A DNA stretch of 21,765 nt from Rhizophagus prolifer (Eukaryota > Glomeromycota > Glomeromycetes > Glomerales > Glomeraceae), in contig NQWY01001503.1 of the NCBI GenBank assembly GCA_019425655.1, positions 1 to 21,765 of the forward strand, read 5' to 3'. This document shows positions 1 to 7,810 of the stretch, piece by piece (the first letter of the stretch is position 1; every line of letters begins with the position of its first letter). The notes beneath the pieces were generated by a model, which saw only the letters and a program-made list of their open reading frames with translations, was not told the origin of the DNA and made no database searches. The position numbers and the translations under genes are program-made.

Positions 1-912
1 TCCGTCGTGCTGCTAATTCAATTCATACAGATTTAAACATAGATTCAAGTCATGGACCCTTTAGTCCGATTTATTCACAAATTTATGATAATGAAGGAAT
101 AGTATTTGCTACAGAATCATTTAATTATTTAATACAATTATATGAATTTTGCGATAATAGTTCAACAAAATTACAATCAAATATAACTTCAGTATTAAGA
201 GATTTAGTTTTACTGTTAAATAATCAACTAGATGGGTTTGATATACCATTTATTGAACATCATAAATGGAACGGGTCACATTTTTACGGCCCTATTGATG
301 TTGTATCTTTATTAGACCAATTAGATGATGGTTTAGGTTTATCATCTGCCAAATTTGTTTGGTATGATCATAATAATATTATGAGAACTAGTGGGTCCGT
401 TTTACAATGTGGTTATCGTAGAACATATAAAAATGAGAGCCAAAGCTACGTCTATTACTTCGTGGTCAGCAAATAATACTAATGGTTTACAGGATAATGA
501 TTTGAGACACGCTGTATTAAGTAGAGACGACGAGAGAGAAGCTCAAATTTTTTTAGAATTATTAGCTAGTGATTCTTTCACTGAAATTTCTAGAGAAAGT
601 GATGATGACGATTCTCTTATTCAAGGTTTTGCTTCAACTAGTATTCATCAACGTACCGATACATTCGGCAACCCTATTAATCAGACAAGAACAATTTCTA
701 TTCGTCAAATATCAAGACCTGACGGTAATGAAACTGATGACTCCCTTGACGATTATTTAGCCGAGGGTGATAATTCTACTTATGAAGAGATTAACCTCTC
801 TGATATTGAAAGTGTTGCAACTGATCCTGTTACTGATGATGATTGGTATAATGTCTCAAGAACCTTCTTTCTGCTTTTCGCTTTGATATTATCAGTAAGC
901 AAGATTTTATAA
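1..912 (+). CDS. 3' part of an unrecognised acidic protein gene, with an internal frame jump
   Basis: The gene enters from the left edge, so its N-terminus is missing. From base 3 one frame is open to a stop at 474-476 and reads as ordinary protein (for example FNYLIQLYEFCD and FIEHHKWNGSHFYGPIDVV). From 385 another frame is open to a stop at 910-912; it is rich in Asp, Glu and Ser and ends in a hydrophobic stretch (FFLLFALILSV) that could be a tail membrane anchor. The frames overlap at 385-473, so the join is unknown. It may be a 31-nt GT-AG intron at 391-421, which fits the phase, or one extra A in the A5 run near 430. A good donor (GTAAGC, 895) and acceptor (ACTAG, 959-960) would replace the last residues and stop at 964-966, overlapping the CSN4 stop on the other strand. 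I do not recognise the family. Confidence 0.5.
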
Positions 913-962
913 ATAATAAATTTTTATTAATATTGTAATCCCATTAAGACAATTAACTAGGC

Positions 963-2385
963 TTAAAAAGATGATTTTTGCATTAGATCAGGATATTTTG
1001 CTCCTATAGCAATTACAACTTCTTCTACGTGATGACAAACATTCTGTATCGCTAGATCCCATTTAGCTCCCAGCACACCACCAACGGATTTACCATGACC
1101 ACCTCCATAACTACTTTCAAAGAATATTAACCTTTCGATTTGGTCAATTGTACCTTGCATACGACCCTGTTCAATCATTGAACTTGCAATTTGTTCTGCT
1201 TGATCGGGAGAAATTGCAAGTAAGGAGCCGAGTTCTTCAAATGTAATATTATTATAAATCATTGAGGCCGATAAAAGGTTATGTTCAATAACAGCTCTAT
1301 CAAGTACTGTTGTACCATCTGCTAATCTTGCTTTTTGATGATCTTTAAGTGTTTCTGCAAATCCTTTAACCTCATTTGGTCTTAATACTCGATCAAGGTA
1401 CATTTTCTCAAGAATTGGAAAATGTGGTAAACGTTGAACACGTTCATCCTTATAAAGCGTTGCCAACATGCGTGAACGTTGTGGACCTGCTCCCGCCAAC
1501 ACTGCACATGTTATTGCTGCATTTCTTTTAATACGATAATAAATTAAAATTAGTCATGCTGTATAAAAAACATTCCATGGTCCTTTATCACAAATTTAGA
1601 TACTTACAGACAATTTGTGCGATCCTCTGGTGCCAACTCTGAAACATAACTTAATTCATGATATTTTGAACTGGCTTCCAAGAATTTTCTTTTGAAATCA
1701 AATATCTTGGCTTGTGACAGTTTAAATGTAAGATTAATCACTTGATCTTTACAGCTAGGAATTAATAAAGCAGCACGGCTAAGATATGTTTCAGCCGAAA
1801 CTGCTTCATCTTCTTCCAAAAGAAGTTGGACAATCTTGATATAAATTTTTAATTTATATTCTTCAGGTATCGTTCTAAAATGGGATCATTAAGTCTTCAA
1901 ATTACCGATGTCCAGAGTCAAGTGGAATTCCTTGTAACACTTTGGCTGCTTCAACCCAATCTTCCTCATTTTCATAGATTTCGGCCAATTTTTCGCGAAG
2001 TGATGAAATCTACAAACAATAACACGCGAAAATATTAATTAATTATAATAGAATTGAATGAATCATCAAATATACACCTTACCTGTTCTTCAAAACTAAC
2101 AACTCTAGGTTGAACTTTATTTAAGGCAAAGTGAAGAACACGTTTCTTAATTTCCGGGTTACTAATTTTATCGACACCTTGTACAAAATCACTTAATACT
2201 TGACGAGAAATAACCAAGCCAACTTGTTCTTGTACAATATGTTCAACAAAAGCTTCTAAACTATCTGCGAGTACAGCGTCATTTGAAGGTATAATATTTT
2301 CAAGTAAAGAACGATATTCTGCAGTTTTATCCTTTTGAGAAGGGATTGATGCAATGTTTGCAAGTTTTTCATTAATATTAGACAT
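963..2385 (-). CDS. CSN4: COP9 signalosome complex subunit 4 (PCI domain)
   Basis: Subunit of the COP9 signalosome, which removes NEDD8 from cullin-RING ubiquitin ligases. Four exons read on the minus strand: 2385-2083, 2009-1906, 1874-1608 and 1524-963, giving 411 residues (human CSN4 has 406). Phases join cleanly. Landmarks shared with human CSN4 are LVISRQ, IQPRVISFEEQ (here [11 protein letters not shown]), [60 protein letters not shown] and [13 protein letters not shown]. The PCI winged-helix region lies in the last exon. ATG 2385 is chosen because it opens the conserved N-terminus and lies 226 bp from the divergent UreD start. Introns are 73, 31 and 83 nt; the 31-nt one is unusually short. 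The C-terminal tail after the PCI domain ([12 protein letters not shown]) is unlike the human tail. Identification is secure. Confidence 0.95.
1875..1905 (-). other. 31-nt intron in CSN4
   Basis: Minus-strand sequence runs from GTAATT to CCCATTTTAG, 31 nt, inserted in phase 2 within an Arg codon. Reading through gives CAT CGG TAA, a stop. Removing it gives [20 protein letters not shown], which follows human CSN4 (GIPLETGQ...DYKLETY) closely. A possible branch site is ACTTAAT. Length is well below the 60-112 nt of most introns here. Confidence 0.85.
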
Positions 2386-2611
2386 TTTTTTTTATTGTGA
2401 TTGAGCTTAAATAAGAAAAAAAAAAGAAAGTAGATTTTTTTTCATCGAGGAGCCGGAGTACCTTTTTGTACAAATTTCCCTATTTATATAAAAATAGTTG
2501 TATTACAAATCATGTGATTGTGAGATCGTATATTTAGATTGCCTGAAATATTTTATTTTATTTGATAATCACTACTATTCGAAACCGAAGATCCTCCATA
2601 CTCCGAACTAA
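2386..2611. promoter_or_regulatory. 226-bp divergent promoter between CSN4 and UreD
   Basis: The two start codons face away from each other across 226 bp, which must hold both promoters. It has a poly-T/poly-A stretch next to CSN4, a TATA-like TATTTATATAAAA at 2481-2493, and the near-palindrome ATCATGTGAT at 2509-2518. The same ten-base motif (ATCACATGAT on the other strand) occurs upstream of Utp12. Which motif serves which gene cannot be told from sequence. Confidence 0.55.
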
Positions 2612-3562
2612 ATGACAACTTTAAATCAATATAATAAGACGAATTCAAAGCCACCACCGGGACATGGTCATATAGTATGTCATTTATCTTCTTCAACAAC
2701 CAGGCCTTCCTTTTCAACTTTTCGTGCTTCATATCCAATAAAACTTTTAACACCTAAAGTACATAGTCCATATTTAGCAGCAGCCTATATTATAACATAT
2801 GGAGGAGGAATGGTATCAGGAGATTCTATTTTTCTTTCAGTCGAAATCCATCCAAATGTTAATTTAATGTTATTAACACAAGGCTCAACTAAAATATACA
2901 AACAACGCCCAGGGAAAATGTTTGTAAATAACAATATTCTGCAAAACGGTGAAGGATTGAAAATCTCCGAAGGAACTCGACAAAAGCTTAATTCGATCAT
3001 ACATAAGAATGCCTTATTGCTTCAATTACCTGAACCAACAACTTGTTTTCGTGATGCTGATTTTACTCAACGACAATTATTTACATTACAAGATGTTACT
3101 TCCTCTGTAATTATACTTGACTGGTTTACTTGTGGTAGAATGTGCCGTGGTGAGCGTTGGGATTTTTTCAAATATGATTCTGGTATCGATTTAATTCTTG
3201 GTGATAAATTAATTTTTCGTGATGTTGTATTATTAAAAAACGACAATCAAAATAATATATTGAAAAAACGATTAGAACCTTATGAATGTTATGCTACTTT
3301 AGTTTTATATGGACCAAAAGTTATACCTTTAATTAATTTTATAATAGAAGAATTTAATAAAATTGTTATTGGTAAAATCAATGAAATGCCTGAATTAATT
3401 TGGTCCGCATCTATTCTTAATGAACAGCAAAATATAATAAATGGCGTGGTCGTTAAAGTTGCTGGGATAACAACCGAACTTGTAAGAAATTTTTTAGTTA
3501 AGTTTGCTCTTAAAAATCTTAAAGATGTAATCGGTGAAAATTTATTTGAACGAGCTTTATAG
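2612..3562 (+). CDS. ureD: Urease accessory protein UreD
   Basis: UreD binds apo-urease and, with UreF and UreG, delivers nickel to the active site. The protein has 316 residues in one uninterrupted exon, a usual length for fungal UreD. Family signatures in order: GGGMVSGDS (64-72), LTQGSTKIYK (88-97), LLLQLPEPTTCFRDADF (about 135-151) and DWFTCGRMCRGERWDFF (170-186). The ATG at 2612 lies about 40 residues before the conserved core. No signal peptide or membrane segment is seen, so cytosol is expected. In mycorrhizal fungi urease releases ammonium from urea made by arginine breakdown, which gives this gene a plausible role in nitrogen transfer to the plant; that is family and lifestyle knowledge, not visible here. 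The neighbour CSN4 has no obvious functional link. Confidence 0.93.
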   Translation: MTTLNQYNKTNSKPPPGHGHIVCHLSSSTTRPSFSTFRASYPIKLLTPKVHSPYLAAAYIITYGGGMVSGDSIFLSVEIHPNVNLMLLTQGSTKIYKQRPGKMFVNNNILQNGEGLKISEGTRQKLNSIIHKNALLLQLPEPTTCFRDADFTQRQLFTLQDVTSSVIILDWFTCGRMCRGERWDFFKYDSGIDLILGDKLIFRDVVLLKNDNQNNILKKRLEPYECYATLVLYGPKVIPLINFIIEEFNKIVIGKINEMPELIWSASILNEQQNIINGVVVKVAGITTELVRNFLVKFALKNLKDVIGENLFERAL

Positions 3563-4520
3563 ATTATTAATTTATTTGTTTATGAAACACTCACTTCATG
3601 TTTAGCCTTAAATTTCGAATTCATATTAAAAGTACATAATAAAGTACATTATCTTTTAATTAGTTTTGATAATAATAATTAGCTTTGAACTTTGGAATCA
3701 CTTAAAGAATGACAAAGAAAGGTTATTCTTTTAAGTGATTTTAAAAGTTAAATATCGCATTTGGAGGACGCGGGTTATAATCTGAATAAGAAGTATTAAA
3801 ATATTAGCTCAAACAAAAAAAGAAAAAAAGAATCTTACAATGATTATTTTCATCTGACCTTTTCTCAATAAATTAGAAAAGCGGATTCTTCTTCTTCAGC
3901 AGCATTTTTTAAACTTGAGATTACCCATAGAACCTTTCTCTCCAATATGAACATGAGCGATAATTCCCAAGTTAAAAAAGTTATCTAACCTTTTATGATT
4001 AATTACCGCCATTGCCCAATGCTTTTTGTCACCGCATCGTGAGGCAATGTGTTATACTTTTTATAAGCGAAAATAGACGAAAATTGTAAATTGATTAATC
4101 GAATAAACTACCTTAGATTCCTTTCTCATTTAAGCTGGGCACGGAATAAACTGTTGAAAGCGCGAGTTGCCACATGATCTTTTGCATCAGATCTTCTTGA
4201 GAGATCCGTGTCGTGCTTCTATGATCTTTGATCGACACAAGTGAAATAAACTAAATTATTGTTGAGCCCATTCTTTTGATAAAATCGGGATAACTGAAAC
4301 CATACTTTTGACAGAATTCAAGAGCAAGATCGCATTAGTTATGGGTAATGACACTCGTTCTTTAGAAGTTGATCGATCAGATACATATTTTTTGCAATTT
4401 TAGTCTTGAGAACTAAAGTTTTCCAAAACTTTCACGACTTTTGAAAAATTATGAAAATATTCTATGGAATCAACACTGCTTCTTCTTTCGCTCCTTTTTA
4501 TTACCTTTTATATGCTATTT
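3563..4520. other. Intergenic region, no supported gene
   Basis: AT-rich DNA downstream of UreD. Apart from the hairpin at 3696-3740 I see no long open frame, tRNA-like cloverleaf or repeat family. A possible donor on the minus strand (GTAAAT at 4531-4526, just inside the end of the repeat frame) leaves open that this stretch holds an intron or further exons of that gene. Confidence 0.5.
3696..3740. repeat. Inverted repeat (hairpin), 15-16 bp arms
   Basis: AATCACTTAAAGAAT (3696-3710) pairs with ATTCTTTTAAGTGATT (3725-3740) with one bulged base, around a 14-nt loop. It lies about 135 bp after the UreD stop. It could be a fragment of a small inverted-repeat element or a hairpin near the transcript end; nothing decides between these. 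Confidence 0.7.
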
Positions 4521-4899
4521 TCAAGATTTACCTAGATAATTAAGTTCTGCGACATAACCTTTTAGTCTCTTAAACTTGTAATTAGGTGAATTTTGAGTTT
4601 TAATCACTTGATGGTACGTATTCAAGAAAGTGCACGGATTGACAATAGACGTAATTGGCTGTTTAGAAGGGTTGTTTGTTCCTGTACTAAAACGCGTAGC
4701 AGGAGCAGAAAGAGTATTTCTTGTATTAGAAACTGTGGAAGGGTTGTTCGTTCGTTCCTGCAGTAGAACGCGTAGCAAGAGCAGAAGGGGCATTTCTTGT
4801 ATTAGAAACTGTAGAAGGGTTGTTCGTTCCTGCAGTAGAACGCGTAGCAAGAGCAGAAGGGGCATTTCTTGTATTTCTTGTATTAAAATTTATTGGCAT
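4521..4899 (-). pseudogene. Repeat-bearing reading frame, interrupted by a 4-bp duplication
   Basis: From ATG at 4899 the minus strand reads MPINFNTRNTRN and then a 24-residue unit, APSALATRSTAGTNNPSTVS plus NTRN, which begins a second time. An extra GAAC (AACGAACGAAC) then shifts the frame and the protein ends after 57 residues. Past the extra four bases the original frame goes on through a third, diverged unit (LSAPATRFSTGTNNPS) and a non-repetitive tail ending VAELNYLGKS, stop at 4521. A donor-like GTAAAT near the tail means the original gene may have continued. The unit is rich in Ser, Thr, Asn and Ala, like a disordered linker. I do not recognise a family. It is either a broken gene or a frame that uses another start or splice. 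Confidence 0.4.
4665..4882. repeat. 72-bp tandem repeat, about three copies
   Basis: The anchor AACGCGTAGC recurs at 4691, 4767 and 4839. The last two copies are nearly identical at 72-bp spacing; the first is diverged, and the spacing of 76 bp reflects an extra 4 bp (CGTT). The array is richer in G+C than its surroundings and contains MluI-type ACGCGT cores. The identity of copies two and three points to recent duplication. Confidence 0.9.
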
Positions 4900-5203
4900 T
4901 TTTGGTATCTTTATGATAAAAGATAAGGTACTGAATTAGACTTATAGTTCTACGCGTATTTTAGATGTTTGAATGTGATACATGATACGAAATACGTCAT
5001 TTACTCACTTTCAGGTATCAGCTAACTTTTAGAGCAACCAATGACACCATTTCCGAGTCATTTAACTCCGGCAACTGACTAATTTTCCACGATCATATGT
5101 TGGTACATGATATCATTTTTCTCGTACGCCAAGAGTAAGAAATAAATGAAATTTTTTTTTTTTTCAAAAATAATTATTTTCTTTTTTTTCGAGGAAAAAA
5201 AAA

Positions 5204-5659
5204 ATGAGTCAGGAAAATACAACTGCTACAACAAGTGAAGGAAAAAATATTAGTTTTAATGTACCCGAAGGTTCTAACTCCGAAACAAAAGACATAAAAT
5301 GTAATTGAATAAAGCCAACACAGAATCATCGGGGTTTGATCGATCACCTACTAATGATTTGGAATTATCAACTTATGAAACTCATAGCATCGAAGAAAAT
5401 GTTGAACCTTGGAAACATTCTGGTCCTTGGTATAAAGATGCCACTAAAAGAAAATGGTTCGCTTATGGTATAATTGTAACATTGATATTTGTTATCATTA
5501 TTGTTAGTAAGTATCAATTTAAAGAAAATGTTTGAAAATGAAAGAATTTTTCAATATTGAATTAATTTTCTTTTTATTCATTTTCCATTAGTTCCCGTAT
5601 CCGTCGCTAATGCTCAATTTTTACAATTATTTATTTTACTAAACCACATTAAACGATAA
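5204..5659 (+). CDS. Small single-pass membrane protein of unknown function
   Basis: ATG at 5204 follows a T-rich/A-rich leader and opens MSQENTTATTSEGKN, running to a TGA at 5306. The frame resumes at 5305 with NKANTESSGFDRSP and continues to WYKDATKRKWFAYG, then a membrane helix (IIVTLIFVIIIV). A strong donor GTAAGT at 5507 and acceptor CCATTAG ending 5591 splice to IPVSVANAQFLQLF and a stop at 5657-5659. The two 5' pieces need removal of a length of 3n+2: candidates are 14 nt (5301-5314), 44 nt (5271-5314) or 80 nt (5235-5314), or a simple frameshift. The architecture is a hydrophilic Ser/Thr/Glu-rich N-terminus, a basic stretch, one membrane helix and a short tail, so type II topology is likely. 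Family not recognised. Confidence 0.5.
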
Positions 5660-6598
5660 AATAAAGTATCATTGATTCATGAAATAATTTTAAATTTCGA
5701 GGTATAAATATTATACTTGAATTTGATATAAACATGTAAGTAACCTGTATTATAATGTACATAAACCTGCGAGCCAAGTTGCCAACAAGGTTGTAGTGAT
5801 CATAAAGAACATACCCACTGCCAAATAATTCGGATTATATCATAATGACAAATTCACGATCCTTCCTTCCTTTTGTAAGTTTTCCGTACGAGTACGAACT
5901 TCTTGTAACGAATAATGAATTGTTGAATAAAATTTTCAGTACACAGAAGACTTAGAGATTTTTTTCAAAGCATTTTATAATTATCTACTTTTGAATAGTT
6001 CGATTTTACCGAAAATCTGCATATTGCTAAAAGGTATATTCTAGCTCACAATTTACATTTTACAGTGTTCTTTCATAAAATATTTATCAAAACAGAGAAC
6101 AAAATGACTATATTTTAATATGAAATACCTAGTTGTGGTTTACTATATTAATTCGATTAATTTACTAGATTGATTCATTTTATTTATAATTCTATATACA
6201 GACGCGACAAGAATAGGTCCTTAACGGCTTTAAATTTTTTTAAACTACTATATTCCCACGACTGTTTATAAATGATTTGTTAAATATCCGCAGATCGCTA
6301 TCCGTGGGAATGGTGGGATGAAAAAAATAAACTGAATCTAAACTAAAATTTGAATTATGATATAATACTATTTATGCGATATAATAGTATTTATGATTTT
6401 TTGTCAAGACTATAAAATCTCGTCTAATGATAATTGATAATCAGTCAAATTAATCATCTGTCTAAAGCATGCCTTACGTGATTTTCATACGATTTATCGT
6501 CACAACTTCACGTGAAACTCGCTAAACGTAATGGAAAAAGTTAAAAAATCAATCATTTTGGACGCAACTAAATTAGTTCATCCGATTATTAAATACAG
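5660..6598. other. Intergenic region with short repeats, no supported gene
   Basis: Very AT-rich. It contains the tandem pair at 6359-6395, a 9-bp inverted repeat (ATTCCCACG at 6252-6260 against CGTGGGAAT at 6303-6311), and the palindrome TTCACGTGAA at 6507-6516 with a CACGTG core, which may belong to the HSP20 promoter. A short frame from ATG 6531 stops after 24 codons and is not credible as a gene. Confidence 0.55.
6359..6395. repeat. Two 18-bp direct repeats, one mismatch
   Basis: GATATAATACTATTTATG (6359-6376) and GATATAATAGTATTTATG (6378-6395) differ at one base and lie one base apart. The C/G difference also makes the AATACTATT and AATAGTATT cores complementary, so the pair can fold as a hairpin. 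Confidence 0.85.
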
Positions 6599-6599
6599 T

Positions 6600-6650
6600 T
6601 TCTAGAACTTGCGAAAACATCCGTGAATTCGTAAATTCTTGCAATATAAA
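6600..6650 (+). promoter_or_regulatory. Heat-shock element and TATA box of the HSP20 gene
   Basis: TTCTAGAA (6600-6607) is a perfect inverted pair of heat-shock-factor pentamer cores, followed at the right spacing by a degenerate third unit (TGC). TATAAAAA lies at 6644-6651. Spacing and order fit a heat-inducible promoter. The TATA box is only about 20 bp before the first plausible codon of HSP20, too close for a normal leader. Confidence 0.7.
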
Positions 6651-6668
6651 AATCCTCGAATTTGGATT

Positions 6669-7182
6669 TTGTCTATTATCAATTACGGCTGGGATTTGGA
6701 TAACAACATTAATCGTATTTTTGATGATTTTATTAAAGATTTGAATGTGGCCAGACGTAGTGGAAATCGTACTGGAGCTACCAACTTTAATCCTGCAATT
6801 GACGTCCATGAAAACGAAAATGATTTTATCATCAATGCTGAATTGCCAGTGCGTATTTTTTTCTCACTCAAAAAATGCTTTTTCTCCCGTTCAAACATAC
6901 AAAAACTAAATTTTTACAATTTTATAGGGATTGAAAAAGGATCAAATTAACGTTGATGTTCGTGACAATGCTCTAGTAATCTCTGGTGAACTCAAGCAAG
7001 ACGAAAAATATAAAGAAGGAAATACTCATATTAAAGAACGTCGTTATGGTTCCTTTACTCGCGGTATTTCACTTCCGCCAAATGTTAAGGCAGATGATAT
7101 TACTGCTAAATTTGAGAATGGTCTTCTTGAATTGAAGCTTCCTAAGACCGCTCCTACTGGCAAGAAAATTACTGTGCAGTAA
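6669..7182 (+). CDS. Small heat-shock protein (HSP20/alpha-crystallin), no ATG start
   Basis: ATP-independent holdase chaperone that binds unfolding proteins in the cytosol. Exons 6669-6848 and 6928-7182 (intron 79 nt, GTGCGT to TATAG) give 144 residues. The N-terminal arm reads YGWDLDNNINRIFDDF; the alpha-crystallin domain runs from about residue 40 (FNPAIDVHENENDFIINAELPG) to GLLELKLPK (125-133); the C-terminal IxV motif (ITV) follows. The odd point is the start. No ATG occurs in this frame anywhere in either exon, and no AG acceptor lies between the upstream stop (6624) and 6669, so an upstream coding exon cannot be spliced in. The TTG at 6669, giving (M)SIINYGWD, sits where family members usually begin and may be a decayed ATG. 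Either a non-AUG start is used or the gene has lost its start. Confidence 0.85.
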
Positions 7183-7810
7183 AAAGATCTAGCTTAGCTA
7201 AAATTTGATATTCATATAAAATTTTGTAAATTAATACTCTTAAATATAAATAAAGATTGAGATCTATTGTGTAAATATCTATCATCTCGTGACATTTGTT
7301 GATTTAAAATTAGCTAATTGTATCACATAAATTCACTATAATATGCTTCAAAAAAAAATCTCCATCTTTAATCACGTCTTCGACGTTTAACATTTTCAAA
7401 AAAAAAAAAAACGTTTTTTTTTACATAAATTTCTTGTACAATATCACATCTTGTCTGACTTTTCATGTCCCTCTAAAGGGGTATGAGAGCTCAGTAAAAT
7501 TTACATTGACGCTTAGTTATTTATTAGTCTGTAGGTGAAATAATTCTAGTTGGTAGGTGGACATATCAAATCTTAATAAATTAAATACGATATTTGCTAG
7601 TATTCATGTAAAGTTTTGTCCTTTAGAGTTGAATTTCGGATAGAAACGAGAATAGTGGAATTCGTTCGAAAACAACCTATGTGAGTTTAAATTATAAGAA
7701 AATTTTTAAATTTAATTGGTTAGTCGTAATCATTTGAAACATCATGACTTAATTTTCTTTCAATATTTTCGAAGATATTTTTACATAAACCCTTCTGTAA
7801 ACAACGAATT
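7183..7810. other. Intergenic region between HSP20 and MFE-2
   Basis: Holds the HSP20 3' end (AATAAA-like AAATAAAG near 7248) and the MFE-2 promoter. A run of 13 A followed by ACG and 9 T near 7398-7423 can pair with itself. Open frames here and over the first MFE-2 intron are chance frames. No gene supported. Confidence 0.5.

Noticed and set aside
3755-3785. tRNA-like GCGGGTTATAATC stretch
   Set aside because: It resembles a T-loop only loosely and no acceptor stem, D arm or anticodon arm could be built around it.
4630-4926. 98-codon plus-strand frame over the tandem repeat
   Set aside because: It is the complement of the repeat; the minus strand gives a more protein-like unit and a non-repetitive tail.
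7398-7423. Poly-A/poly-T run as a terminator hairpin
   Set aside because: Homopolymer runs are common in this AT-rich genome, and it lies far from the HSP20 stop.
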